A stretch of DNA of 64,000 nucleotides, taken from contig NZ_BNJI01000001.1 in the NCBI RefSeq assembly GCF_016587415.1, positions 4,565,501-4,629,500 of the forward strand, written 5' to 3'. Source of the DNA: Ktedonobacter sp. SOSP1-85 (GTDB taxonomy: Bacteria > Chloroflexota > Ktedonobacteria > Ktedonobacterales > Ktedonobacteraceae). A model generated the notes under the pieces. The model was not told the DNA's origin. It saw nothing but the letters and a program-made list of their open reading frames with translations, and did not search any database. Position numbers and translations under genes: made by a program. Position 1 is the stretch's first letter, and each line of letters starts with the position of its first letter. Positions 8,237 through 16,806 of the stretch are shown piece after piece.

Positions 8237-8836
8237 ATGAACTACACGGCACCGGATGTAAAGAAGTTGCGCGAGGAGACTGGCGCGACATTTGCCGACT
8301 GCAAGAATGCCCTGACCGAGTCAAAGAGCTGGGATGAGGCCGTCAAGTATCTTGAGGCCAGAAGCAGCCGCAAGGCTGAGAAGATGGTGGCCGCTGGTCG
8401 CGAGACCAAAGAGGGCGGCGTCTTCTCGTATGTACACCATAACCATAGCATTGGTGTCTTGCTGGAGCTCAATTGCAGCACTGATTTTGTCGCACGCAGC
8501 GAGTCATTCCGTCAGCTCGCCAGTGAACTGGGACTTCAGATTGCAGGCGTGGCACCCAAGTATGTCAATTACGAGGATGTGCCTGCCGAGGTAGTTGAGG
8601 CGAAGAAGAAAGAGATCCTGGAAGATCCCTCTATGGCACGCGTCCCCGAGGCGAAGAGAGAGGAAGTGATTGCAGGTAAGCTCAAGAAAGCCTTCTCAGA
8701 GCAGGTCTTGACTATGCAGACCTGGGTCAAAGACGAGACCCTCACTATCGGCGATTTGATCCGCAAGGTGATCGCGGATACCGGCGAGAACATCGTCCTG
8801 CGCCGCTTCAGCCGTTTCAAGCTGGGTGAAGAATAA
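8237..8836 (+). CDS. tsf: Translation elongation factor Ts
   Basis: This is the nucleotide exchange factor for EF-Tu. At 199 residues it is the short form, seen in Thermus and cyanobacterial relatives, rather than the 283-residue E. coli form. The N-terminal UBA-like domain reads VKKLREETGATFADCKNALTES, with the family hallmark (R-E-x-T-G-A) at residues 9-15. The core has NCSTDFVARSESF (family consensus C-E-T-D-F-V-A). GAGGAGA lies 8 bp before the ATG. pyrH follows 15 bp downstream. Confidence 0.96.
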   Translation: MNYTAPDVKKLREETGATFADCKNALTESKSWDEAVKYLEARSSRKAEKMVAAGRETKEGGVFSYVHHNHSIGVLLELNCSTDFVARSESFRQLASELGLQIAGVAPKYVNYEDVPAEVVEAKKKEILEDPSMARVPEAKREEVIAGKLKKAFSEQVLTMQTWVKDETLTIGDLIRKVIADTGENIVLRRFSRFKLGEE

Positions 8837-8851
8837 GGCAGGAAATTGCTC

Positions 8852-9586
8852 ATGGCAGCCGAACTGAAATATCAGCGTATTCTACTCAAGCTCAGTGGCG
8901 AAGCCCTGGGTGGACAGGGCTTTGGTATCGATGCTCAGACGGTGCAGCGGATTGCTGCCGAGATCAAGCGCGTCCACGCCCTGGGAGTAGAGGTCGCGAT
9001 GGTTATTGGTGGTGGCAATATGTGGCGCGGTGCGGATGCAGCCGCCACAGGTATTGATCGTGCCACCGCCGATTATGTCGGTATGCTAGCGACCGTCATG
9101 AACTCGCTCGTCATGCAAGATGCTATGGAAAAGCATGGCATGGCGACGCGTGTGCAGACGGCTATTGAGATGCCTCCTGTTGCGGAGCCGTTTATCCGCC
9201 GCCGGGCGGTGCGTCACCTGGAGAAGGGGCGCGTCGTAATCCTGGCCGCGGGTAGTGGCAATCCGTTCTTTACGACCGACACTGCCGCGGCTTTGCGCGC
9301 GGTGGAGTTGAACGCGCAGGTATTGCTCAAAGCCACTAAAGTCGATGGCATTTACGACGATGATCCTGTAAAGAATCGCTATGCACGCAAGTTCGATGAA
9401 ATCGGCTACATGCAGGCGCTCAATATGGGATTAAAGGTAATGGATAGTACTGCACTCTCATTGTGTAAAGACAATAATATGCCAATTATCGTGTTTGATC
9501 TCCAGCAAGAAGGGGCTTTAGAGGCGATAATGCGCGGTGAGAAATGTGGTACACTGGTCTCGAAAGACGTCAAAGAACCTGTCTAG
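8852..9586 (+). CDS. pyrH: UMP kinase
   Basis: This enzyme phosphorylates UMP to UDP for pyrimidine nucleotide and cell-wall precursor supply. It has 244 residues of the amino-acid-kinase fold: RILLKLSGEALGG near the start, VIGGGNMWRGA for the phosphate-binding glycine loop, ADYVGMLATVMNSL in the middle, and GTLVS near the end. The ATG at 8852 is used because AGGAA lies 7 bp upstream; the in-frame TTG at 8846 is poorly placed. The gene is part of a tsf-pyrH-frr-uppS series. Confidence 0.96.
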   Translation: MAAELKYQRILLKLSGEALGGQGFGIDAQTVQRIAAEIKRVHALGVEVAMVIGGGNMWRGADAAATGIDRATADYVGMLATVMNSLVMQDAMEKHGMATRVQTAIEMPPVAEPFIRRRAVRHLEKGRVVILAAGSGNPFFTTDTAAALRAVELNAQVLLKATKVDGIYDDDPVKNRYARKFDEIGYMQALNMGLKVMDSTALSLCKDNNMPIIVFDLQQEGALEAIMRGEKCGTLVSKDVKEPV

Positions 9587-9684
9587 AGAGTGTGCATTCT
9601 TGAACAACGCTTGCATCACTTGTCTACTCACATTCGCGTAAGCACTGCTGTGAGACAGTGCTCAGTTGAGAAGGGGTTGAAGTT

Positions 9685-10242
9685 ATGACTGCTGACTTAT
9701 TTGACGATGCAGAAAGGCGCATGAAACGTGCCATTGACGCCTTAAAGCAGGATCTGGGATCTATTCGCACCGGTCGGGCGAGTGCTTCCCTGCTTGACCG
9801 CATTACCGTCGATTACTATGGAACCCCAACGCCTGTCAATCAGGTCGCAACCATCTCGATTCCCGAGGCTCGCCTTATTGTGATTCAGCCCTGGGACAAG
9901 AAGATGTCTGCGGATATTGAGAAGGCGATTCAGAAGTCTGACCTGGGTATTAATCCAAATAACGACGGTCAGGTTATTCGCTTGAATATTCCGCCCATGA
10001 ACGAAGAGCGTCGTAAGGATCTCGTCAAGTCTCTGCATAAGAAGCTCGATGAGCACAAGGTTGCCGTCCGTAACGTGCGCCGCGACGTTCAGGATAAATT
10101 GCGTGAACGTGAAAAGAAGAAAGAAGTGTCCGAGGATGAGCTGAAGCGTAGCACTGAAAAGCTACAGAAGCTCACCGACCGCTTCATCGAGGAGATGGAT
10201 AAGGTCGGCAAAACTAAGGAACTGGAGATTCTGGAGGTCTAA
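9685..10242 (+). CDS. frr: Ribosome recycling factor
   Basis: This is a 185-residue protein that splits post-termination ribosomes together with EF-G. It starts with an amphipathic helix, and GSIRTGRASASLLDRITVDYYGT is the most conserved RRF stretch. Long charged helices follow (residues 105-185), matching the L-shaped fold and family length. GAGAAGGGG lies upstream of the ATG. The stop is only 2 bp before the uppS start, so the two genes are co-transcribed. Confidence 0.96.
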   Translation: MTADLFDDAERRMKRAIDALKQDLGSIRTGRASASLLDRITVDYYGTPTPVNQVATISIPEARLIVIQPWDKKMSADIEKAIQKSDLGINPNNDGQVIRLNIPPMNEERRKDLVKSLHKKLDEHKVAVRNVRRDVQDKLREREKKKEVSEDELKRSTEKLQKLTDRFIEEMDKVGKTKELEILEV

Positions 10243-10244
10243 CG

Positions 10245-11030
10245 TTGACCAAGATACAAAATCTCTTATCCTCACGTAGGAAAGAGAATGTTTCGTCGCA
10301 ACCACAATCAGTCGCAGCTGATCAGTCTCAGTCACCCGTGCGCCATATCGCTATCATTATGGATGGCAATGGTCGCTGGGCTACGCGACGCCACCTGCCA
10401 CGCTTGGCAGGACATAAGGCGGGTGTAAGCGCACTCCGGCGTGTCGTTGAGTGCGCCGCAGACGAAAATATTGAGATGCTTAGTGTGTATGCGTTCTCAA
10501 CCGAGAATTGGCACCGGCCTCGGACCGAGGTCGATGGTTTGATGCGCCTCTTCTGGGAGACTATTCGCTCGGATCTAGAGAAGCTACATCGCGATGGTGT
10601 GCGCTTGCGCCATCTTGGTCGTTTATATGATCTCGCTCCAGACATTCAGCAGGCCGTGCGCGAGTCAATGGATTTGACAAAAGACAATACGCGCATCGGC
10701 CTCAACGTATGCTTTAACTATGGTGGTCGGGCTGAACTGGTGGACGCGGTCCGCCAGATTATCGCGGATGGTCGCCAGCCCGAGACCATCTCTGAAGAAA
10801 TGATCAGCTCTTATCTATATACACGGGACCTCCCCGATCCAGACCTGGTCATTCGCACCGCTGGTGAGATGCGCGTCAGTAACTTCTTGATCTGGCAATC
10901 GGCGTATAGCGAGTATTATGCTACGCCTACCCTCTGGCCCGACTTTGGGCGCGAGGATCTGCTCGAGGCTGTGCAAAGCTTCCAGCAACGCAGTCGCAAG
11001 TTCGGACGCGTGCTGCCAACATCGGTGTAA
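10245..11030 (+). CDS. uppS: Isoprenyl transferase (undecaprenyl diphosphate synthase)
   Basis: A cis-prenyltransferase that extends farnesyl diphosphate with isopentenyl diphosphate to make the cell-wall lipid carrier. The catalytic aspartate lies in IIMDGNGRWA (about residue 39). The segment RLAGHKAG, the substrate-binding SVYAFSTENWHRP and the C-terminal RTAGEMRVSNFLIWQSAYSEYY are conserved. The last normally reads RTSGE, so Ser to Ala is a mild deviation. The TTG start at 10245 has GGAGG 7 bp upstream, and the first 30 residues form a poorly conserved extension. It links the MEP genes here to envelope assembly. Confidence 0.94.
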   Translation: MTKIQNLLSSRRKENVSSQPQSVAADQSQSPVRHIAIIMDGNGRWATRRHLPRLAGHKAGVSALRRVVECAADENIEMLSVYAFSTENWHRPRTEVDGLMRLFWETIRSDLEKLHRDGVRLRHLGRLYDLAPDIQQAVRESMDLTKDNTRIGLNVCFNYGGRAELVDAVRQIIADGRQPETISEEMISSYLYTRDLPDPDLVIRTAGEMRVSNFLIWQSAYSEYYATPTLWPDFGREDLLEAVQSFQQRSRKFGRVLPTSV

Positions 11031-11102
11031 CGCGCCTCTGCTGCTGAGAGGGCTGCCTCACTCTCCTGAGGCGAGGTGGCAACAGAGCAGGCTTTGATAG
11101 TA

Positions 11103-11108
11103 TATAAT
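11103..11108 (+). promoter_or_regulatory. Candidate -10 element upstream of cdsA
   Basis: A perfect TATAAT (11103-11108) occurs in the 233-bp uppS-cdsA gap, without a convincing -35 box at the right distance. If used, transcription would start just before the three-way-junction element at 11156-11204. Confidence 0.35.
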
Positions 11109-11155
11109 GTAGGGCGGTCCTTGTTACCGTCCTATTGTTTTTATAGGTGCCTATT

Positions 11156-11204
11156 CGGAAACCTGAGCGCGAAGCGCTAGTCGCGTGAGCGACGTTGGTT
11201 TCCG
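11156..11204 (+). ncRNA. Candidate three-way-junction RNA element in cdsA leader
   Basis: CGGAAACC (11156-11163) pairs perfectly with GGTTTCCG (11197-11204). Inside are two perfect 5-bp hairpins: AGCGC-GAA-GCGCT (11166-11178) and GTCGC-GTGA-GCGAC (11180-11193), the second with a GNRA tetraloop. It lies 60 bp before the cdsA start. The role is unknown; it could be a leader regulatory element or a repeat. Confidence 0.4.
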
Positions 11205-11263
11205 CATAAGAAGTAAATGCTTATCGTTTGACAGCGTTTTGTCCCACAGAGGAAGGGATTTTT

Positions 11264-12187
11264 TTGCAAGGCGCGAATGAAAAGGGAGAGCCGGAGGTCT
11301 CCACTCCTCCTCCTCCACAGGAAGCAAATAAAGAGAAAACATCAGTGGGCCTGCGCCTGCTGACGGCGTTTATTCTTATTCCGATTGTGCTTGTCGTCGT
11401 CTGGTTTGGCTCCTGGGTCGCTTTTGCGGCCTCCGTGGTGCTGGTGGTGCTGGGAATCTATGAGCTCCACACGATGCTAGTGCAAGCTGGATACCGCCCC
11501 ATTTTATGGCTGAGTATGGGCTGGGGCCTGCTCTTGCTACTGGCTACGATGTTCCCTCTCCAGCGATCTCTGATCCTGGAGAGCGGCTTAGGGATTACCT
11601 TACTGGTCTCATTCCCCTGCCTGTTTGCGCGTAAAAGCCTTGAGGGTTCAGTGGTGGACTGGGCCTTGACCCTGGCTACAGCGCTCTACGTAGGTGGCTC
11701 GACCAGTTTCCTGCTCCTGTTGCGTGGGACGGAGGTCGGCTGGTTGCGCTTTGCTCCTACGTTCTCCCTTGTGCTTCCTCGGGGTGCGTGGTGGACGTTG
11801 GCGGCTCTCCTTGGCGTATGGGGCTTTGATTCCGCGGCTTTCTTCATTGGCCGCCTCTTTGGCAAGCATAAACTCGCTCCTCGCATCAGTCCGGCCAAAT
11901 CCTGGGAAGGGTTCCTGGGTGGCCTGATCTTCTCCATTATCGCGGCCCTGCTCTGTACCGTCATCCCCCTGGGCCTTCCCTGGTACCTGGCGGTCCTGGT
12001 AGGAGTGCTTGTGGGCGTCACTGGTACGCTGGGAGACCTCTCGGAGTCATTGTTCAAGCGACAGATGCATGTCAAGGATAGTAGTCAGATCGTGCCTGGG
12101 CATGGTGGCGTCCTGGATCGCATTGATAGCCTGCTTTTTGCGGCTATCGCCGTCTATCTCTTCGCCTCGCTCTTGCAGCTTAGTTAA
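11264..12187 (+). CDS. cdsA: Phosphatidate cytidylyltransferase
   Basis: An integral membrane enzyme that makes CDP-diacylglycerol from phosphatidate and CTP, the branch point of phospholipid synthesis. After a hydrophilic, proline-rich N-terminus (residues 1-28) there are about eight membrane helices. The C-terminus carries the family signature GDLSESLFKRQMHVKDSSQ followed by PGHGGVLDRID with its metal-binding aspartates. The TTG at 11264 is preferred because GGAAGGG lies 7 bp upstream; an upstream TTG at 11228 has none. It sits between uppS and dxr as in many bacteria. Confidence 0.94.
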   Translation: MQGANEKGEPEVSTPPPPQEANKEKTSVGLRLLTAFILIPIVLVVVWFGSWVAFAASVVLVVLGIYELHTMLVQAGYRPILWLSMGWGLLLLLATMFPLQRSLILESGLGITLLVSFPCLFARKSLEGSVVDWALTLATALYVGGSTSFLLLLRGTEVGWLRFAPTFSLVLPRGAWWTLAALLGVWGFDSAAFFIGRLFGKHKLAPRISPAKSWEGFLGGLIFSIIAALLCTVIPLGLPWYLAVLVGVLVGVTGTLGDLSESLFKRQMHVKDSSQIVPGHGGVLDRIDSLLFAAIAVYLFASLLQLS

Positions 12188-12208
12188 CGTCATGGGCAAA
12201 TTATTTCT

Positions 12209-12271
12209 GGAGAGGTGGTGTGGTATGTGCTGACAGCCGCAGGCTGTCAGCACATACCACACCACCTCTCC
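12209..12271. repeat. Long perfect hairpin between cdsA and dxr
   Basis: The 30-bp arms 12209-12238 and 12242-12271 are perfectly complementary around the loop GCA. Unlike most others in this window it lies between two co-directional genes. A variant of the 19-nt flank motif follows in reverse orientation at 12277-12295 (14 of 19 matches). Confidence 0.75.
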
Positions 12272-12475
12272 AAGGCGAGCGGCACAGGCGCGAGCTGTCA
12301 CACTAAAAAGATGAAAATTCGCGCGAAGATAGGTTCTTCGCTATTATAGAGAGAGAAGGGCGGGTCTCCTGGAAGATTGTGTGCTCATCTCGCGTTTGTA
12401 TTATTGAGGGGCGTCAGCAACGCTTATCGTAGAGGCGTAGATGAGAGGGGCTTCCAGGCCCGTGAGTAAGAGTGC

Positions 12476-13657
12476 ATGAGCGCATATCCTAAACGTATTG
12501 CCTTACTTGGCAGCACAGGCTCGATTGGTCAGCAGACACTCGATATCGTGCGCTGCTTCCCAGAGCAGTTCCAGGTGGTGGCCCTGGCGGCCCGCAGTAA
12601 CCTGGATCTACTGGCTGAACAGGTGCGCGAGTTCCGTCCTAGCCTGGTTGCTTGCTTTGCCGATTCAGCAGAGCTAGAGCAGAAGGCACGCGCGCTCTTT
12701 CCGAATGCCATCCTAGGGGAGCGCGGTCTACTGGCGGTTGCGACGCACGCGGATGCGGATGTGCTGGTGGCTGCGACCTCTGGCCTGATGGGCCTGCGTC
12801 CAACGATGGCGGCAATTGAGGCTGGTAAAACCATTGCCCTGGCGAATAAAGAGACGCTGGTCATGGCAGGTCATATTGTCACGGAGGCCGCGCGTCGCAA
12901 TAGTGTCTCGATTGTGCCCGTTGATAGTGAGCACAGTGCCATCTGGCAGTGTTTGCATGGTGAAGAAAATAACCAGATTCGTCGATTAATTCTTACAGCA
13001 TCTGGTGGACCATTTCGTACCATACCTCCTGAAGAGTTGCGCGATGTCTCTGTGGAGCAGGCCCTGGCCCATCCCACCTGGCGCATGGGACCAAAGATTA
13101 CAATTGATAGCGCCACGCTGATGAACAAGGGCCTGGAGGTCATTGAATCGTACTGGCTCTTTGATGTGCCCTACGAGCGCATCGAGGTGGTCGTGCAGCC
13201 TGAGAGCATCATCCACTCCATGGTTGAATTCTGTGATGGTTCGATTAAGATGCAGGCCAGTCTGCCGACGATGCATCTACCTATCATGCATGCGCTCACT
13301 TACCCGGAGCGCCTGGATACTGCCGATAAAAACTTGATTCGCGAACTACACTGGCCCTCGATCGCGGCGCTGCACTTTGAAGAATTGAACCTGGAGCGCT
13401 TCCCCTGTTTCCGCCTGGCGCTTGAGGCCGGGAAGCGAGGAGGGACCTACCCCTGCGCGCTGGTGGGCGCGGATGAAGAGGCTGTAGCGATGTTCCTGGA
13501 GGGAAAGATACCTTATCTGGGGATCGCCCAGATGCTTGAGGCAGTGCTTGAGCAACATAACTCAATTGCCCAGCCCGATGTGAACGCGACGTTGGAGGCT
13601 TGTGCATGGGCACGCCGTGCGGCGCGAGAATGGGGTGAAAAACACCTGGCTGGTTAG
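12476..13657 (+). CDS. dxr: 1-deoxy-D-xylulose 5-phosphate reductoisomerase
   Basis: The second MEP-pathway enzyme: NADPH-dependent rearrangement and reduction of DXP to 2-C-methylerythritol 4-phosphate. It has 393 residues, a normal length. The NADPH-binding motif LLGSTGSIGQQTLDI is at residues 9-23. The metal and substrate site follows as IVPVDSEHSAIWQC and, further on, MGPKITIDSATLMNKGLEVIE. The ATG at 12476 has only a weak purine-rich stretch upstream. It is followed by the rseP-like protease gene and ispG, the usual dxr-rseP-ispG order. Confidence 0.96.
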   Translation: MSAYPKRIALLGSTGSIGQQTLDIVRCFPEQFQVVALAARSNLDLLAEQVREFRPSLVACFADSAELEQKARALFPNAILGERGLLAVATHADADVLVAATSGLMGLRPTMAAIEAGKTIALANKETLVMAGHIVTEAARRNSVSIVPVDSEHSAIWQCLHGEENNQIRRLILTASGGPFRTIPPEELRDVSVEQALAHPTWRMGPKITIDSATLMNKGLEVIESYWLFDVPYERIEVVVQPESIIHSMVEFCDGSIKMQASLPTMHLPIMHALTYPERLDTADKNLIRELHWPSIAALHFEELNLERFPCFRLALEAGKRGGTYPCALVGADEEAVAMFLEGKIPYLGIAQMLEAVLEQHNSIAQPDVNATLEACAWARRAAREWGEKHLAG

Positions 13658-13728
13658 ATAATCAGGAGCGTCGTATTGTAGTGTGTTCTTGCCGGAGGCA
13701 TTTTTGAGGAGCAAAGGATAAATACTAG

Positions 13729-14928
13729 ATGAATAACTGGTACCTACTCGCAGCTATCCCGGTTTTTGGATTGCTTGTGCTTGTACACGAATTTGGACAC
13801 TTCATCACTGCTCGCTGGGCGGGTATTCGAGTTGATGAATTCGGTATTGGTTTGCCACCACGCCTGGTTGGTTTTCGCCGTCGCCCTCAGGGTGGATGGG
13901 AAGTGGTCTGGTTTGGCGGCCGTTCCGAGCAGATGGAGGGGCTAGAGAGTCCACTGACAGGTACAAGCGGTGGAGTAAGCCAGGGTCATGCCTCCGCGAA
14001 GCAGAATACCATTTACTCTATCAACCTGCTGCCGATTGGCGGATTTGTGCGTATGCCGGGCGAAGATGGCGATGCACATGATGAGAATGGTCATTACGAC
14101 TCTGAGAGCTTTGCGGCCAAGCCTGCCGGGAAGCGCATCGTTGTCCTCTGTGCGGGCGTGATCATGAACGTCTTGCTGGCGATTGTGCTCTTCACGATTG
14201 CCTATGGACAGGGGGTGCCAACGACACCGGCCATCATTGCCCAGGTGAACGCTGGCTCGCCTGCTGCGGCGGCAGGGCTGCACGCGGATGACAAGATCCT
14301 CAGCGTCAATGGACAGTCCGTCACCCAGTTCCAGGAAGTGAAAGATATTGTCGATAAGGCCTCGACGCAGAGTAAGGGGCAGCAGACTGTTGATGTGAAA
14401 CTGGTGGTGGAGCGCAAGGGCGAGCCGCAGCCGCTCCATATGACCGTTCATGCCCTGGTCAACCCGCCCGCTGATAAAGGCCACCTGGGAGTCCTGGGTA
14501 AGACGGTCAATGTCAGCATTCCCCTCTGGCAGGCCCCCATCAGAGGTATTCAGCAAACCCTGTCGACCACGCGCCTCTTTATTGTTACAATTGGTCAGAT
14601 GATTGTAGGCGCGATCCAGCCGCAGATTGCGGGTCCTGTTGGCATCGTTAAGATTACGGGCGAAGTGGCCCAGACGGTACCCGTTGTTGGCTGGTGGTAC
14701 ATCCTGAATTTAACAGCGATGTTGAGTATAAACCTGGCAATTGTCAATATTCTACCTTTCCCTGCCCTGGATGGTGGGCGTGTGGTGCTGATCTTCATCG
14801 AGATGATTCGTGGAGGGAAGCGTCTCAGGCCCGAGCGCGAGGGGCTTATCAATCTTGTTGGTATGGCAATCTTGCTTACTCTGATGGTTGTCGTGACTGT
14901 AAGCGACGTCTTACATTGGGGTGGCTGA
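13729..14928 (+). CDS. rseP: Site-2 protease family protein, RseP-like (M50)
   Basis: A membrane zinc metalloprotease that cuts transmembrane substrates such as anti-sigma factors. HEFGH (residues 20-24) supplies the two histidines and catalytic Glu in the first membrane helix. A PDZ domain (about 165-250) lies in the periplasmic or external loop. The third zinc ligand is in the C-terminal helix motif NILPFPALDGGRV (about 341-353). Between residues 50 and 95 there is an insertion rich in Gly/Ser ahead of LLPIGGFVRMPGE, longer than in E. coli. The conserved dxr-rseP-ispG context supports the call; the substrate here is unknown. Confidence 0.92.
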   Translation: MNNWYLLAAIPVFGLLVLVHEFGHFITARWAGIRVDEFGIGLPPRLVGFRRRPQGGWEVVWFGGRSEQMEGLESPLTGTSGGVSQGHASAKQNTIYSINLLPIGGFVRMPGEDGDAHDENGHYDSESFAAKPAGKRIVVLCAGVIMNVLLAIVLFTIAYGQGVPTTPAIIAQVNAGSPAAAAGLHADDKILSVNGQSVTQFQEVKDIVDKASTQSKGQQTVDVKLVVERKGEPQPLHMTVHALVNPPADKGHLGVLGKTVNVSIPLWQAPIRGIQQTLSTTRLFIVTIGQMIVGAIQPQIAGPVGIVKITGEVAQTVPVVGWWYILNLTAMLSINLAIVNILPFPALDGGRVVLIFIEMIRGGKRLRPEREGLINLVGMAILLTLMVVVTVSDVLHWGG

Positions 14929-14949
14929 TAATGGAGCGTACTACTAATT

Positions 14950-16191
14950 ATGTCTAAGAAAACTCGTCAGGTTCGCGTTGGCAATGTTCTGGTTGGTGGC
15001 GGCGCGCCTGTGGCTGTGCAATCTATGACCACCACCTATACCCGTGATGTGAAAAGCACGGTCGCGCAGATCAAACGCCTGGAAGAGGTCGGCTGTGAGA
15101 TTGTGCGCGTAGCTGTTCCCGAGATGGAAGATGCGGTTGTCCTGGGCGAGATCAAGAAGCAGATTTCGATTCCGCTGGTCGCGGACATTCACTATAATCC
15201 TAATCTGGCACTGGAAGCCATTCGCCAGGGGATCGACAAGGTCCGCATCAATCCAGGCAACCTGCTCAATGGACGCGAATCCCTGGAGCAGATTGCGCGG
15301 GCTGCTAAAGAGCGCGACATTGCGATGCGTATTGGCGTGAACTCCGGCTCGATTGATGCGCTGGACAAGCAGGCCCAGATGCAGCGCATTCAGGTGCGCC
15401 TGCGCGAGGATGGCACTCTGGAGCGCAGCGATCCTGCCGAGGCTCGCCGTCTTGAGCGCGAGCGCCTGGCTGAACGCATGGTCACCAAGGCCCTGGAATA
15501 TATTAGCTGGTGTGAAGAGCTCGATTATTACAATATTATTGTCTCTTTGAAATCCTCTACTGTTCTGACAGCGGTTGAGGCCTACCGCCGCTTCTCGGAG
15601 CGCTCGGATTATCCTATCCACCTGGGCATTACCGAGGCGGGTACGCTGGTCACAGGCGCGGTGAAGTCCTCGGTTGGCCTGGGTCTTCTGCTGGCGGACG
15701 GTATTGGTGATACCATGCGCGTCAGCTTGAGTGCCGAGCCTGAGGAAGAGATTCCTGTGGCGTATGAGATTCTAAAGTCGCTTGAGCTGCGCAATCGCGG
15801 CGTGACCTTTGTCTCCTGCCCCTCCTGCGGTCGCGTTGAGATCGACGTCATTAGCGTCGCCAACGAGGTAGAGAAGCGTCTGTCCAAGGTGCAGACCCCC
15901 ATCCATGTCGCCGTCATGGGCTGTGTTGTCAACGGCCCTGGTGAGTCGCGCGACGCCGATGTCGGCCTGGCTGGTGGTAAAGGCAAGGGCGTCATCTTCC
16001 GCAAGGGACAGGTCATTAAAACCGTTCCTGAAGACCAGTTCCTGGACGCTGTCCTCAAAGAGGTTGCGAGTCTGCTGCCTGAGGGTGAGGCCAAGCTGGT
16101 GTATCCTGAGGGTGGCATCAAAGACGTGGCGGGCACACACCGTACCCGCGACGAGGGTATGAACCTGCCTATCCTGCCCGCGTCCCGCTAG
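14950..16191 (+). CDS. ispG: 4-hydroxy-3-methylbut-2-en-1-yl diphosphate synthase
   Basis: The [4Fe-4S] enzyme that reductively opens MEcPP to HMBPP, the penultimate MEP-pathway step. It has 413 residues with the two-domain bacterial form: a TIM barrel (about 1-265, starting VRVGNVLVGGGAPVAVQSMT) and an iron-sulfur domain. The cluster ligands are visible as SCPSCGR (Cys about 290 and 293) and GCVVNGPGESRDAD (Cys about 325, Glu about 332). It follows rseP by 21 bp. Transcription probably ends at the GC-rich hairpin just downstream. Confidence 0.96.
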   Translation: MSKKTRQVRVGNVLVGGGAPVAVQSMTTTYTRDVKSTVAQIKRLEEVGCEIVRVAVPEMEDAVVLGEIKKQISIPLVADIHYNPNLALEAIRQGIDKVRINPGNLLNGRESLEQIARAAKERDIAMRIGVNSGSIDALDKQAQMQRIQVRLREDGTLERSDPAEARRLERERLAERMVTKALEYISWCEELDYYNIIVSLKSSTVLTAVEAYRRFSERSDYPIHLGITEAGTLVTGAVKSSVGLGLLLADGIGDTMRVSLSAEPEEEIPVAYEILKSLELRNRGVTFVSCPSCGRVEIDVISVANEVEKRLSKVQTPIHVAVMGCVVNGPGESRDADVGLAGGKGKGVIFRKGQVIKTVPEDQFLDAVLKEVASLLPEGEAKLVYPEGGIKDVAGTHRTRDEGMNLPILPASR

Positions 16192-16206
16192 CTTAAACGA
16201 ATAGAA

Positions 16207-16268
16207 AAAGCCCGGCAAGAATGCCAGGAGCCATCATAGACGTGGCTCTAGCGTTCCTGCCGGGCTTT
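16207..16268 (+). terminator. Terminator after ispG
   Basis: AGCCCGGCA near 16208 pairs with TGCCGGGCT ending at 16266, within a longer imperfect stem of about 24 bp. A short T-run follows. It closes the frr-to-ispG series. Confidence 0.7.
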
Positions 16269-16341
16269 ATATATATGACCTCAAAAATAGATGCTATTTG
16301 TGGGATATGGCGGGAGAGGTTGCTGGTAAGTGAGCGAGCAC

Positions 16342-16368
16342 AAAAAAGCGGCTTCATACGAAGCCGCC
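16342..16368 (-). terminator. Terminator of the tRNA-Val gene
   Basis: Read on the minus strand, GCGGCTTCG-TATG-AAGCCGC is followed by six T residues. It lies 9 bp past the tRNA 3' end. Confidence 0.8.
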
Positions 16369-16376
16369 TGGAAAAA

Positions 16377-16450
16377 TGGGCGATACAGAACTCGAATCTG
16401 TGACCTCCACGATGTCAACGTGGCGCTCTAACCAACTGAGCTAATCGCCC
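16377..16450 (-). tRNA. tRNA-Val (anticodon GAC)
   Basis: The minus strand folds as a full cloverleaf. The acceptor GGGCGAT pairs with ATCGCCC, the D-arm reads TAGCTCAGTTGGTTAGAGC, the anticodon stem CCACG/CGTGG holds the loop TTGACAT with GAC as anticodon, and the T-arm contains TTCGAGT. The discriminator base is A, and the 3' CCA is not encoded. It has its own near-consensus promoter and terminator. Confidence 0.96.
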
Positions 16451-16464
16451 TCTCGACATGGAGA

Positions 16465-16493
16465 ATAATATCATTGTGGCTCTACTTTGTCAA
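16465..16493 (-). promoter_or_regulatory. Promoter of tRNA-Val
   Basis: On the minus strand, TTGACA (16493-16488) and TATTAT (16470-16465) are 17 bp apart, 15 bp before the tRNA 5' end. This is the closest match to the sigma-70 consensus in the window. Confidence 0.8.
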
Positions 16494-16650
16494 TAGATTT
16501 TCTAGCTCTTTTTTTCGCGCCGGGAAAATTCCTATCCGATCTATGGCAAGGGAATTTCTGGCTTCTTTTCTGACGAGGAGAAGTAACGTATAGCGCGCCC
16601 TCGGGCATGCTCACCGATAAGCGATAGGTCCTGATCCTGTTCGTTTTTGC

Positions 16651-16679
16651 TTGCCCATATATAGATATGGTGCTATACT
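16651..16679 (+). promoter_or_regulatory. Probable promoter of the CHAP-domain gene
   Basis: TTGCCC (16651-16656) and TATACT (16674-16679) are 17 bp apart, 127 bp before the ATG at 16807. The rest of the 16494-16806 gap shows no gene. Confidence 0.55.
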
Positions 16680-16806
16680 TTTTGAGGCGCAAGACGTGCC
16701 TGAATGCGTCCAGTGGTATGAAGCAAGCGATACTACTATTGGTTTCCTTTATAAGAAGGACGAGGATTGTTCCTGTTATTTTTCCTTTTGAGAAGGGATT
16801 CTTAGT

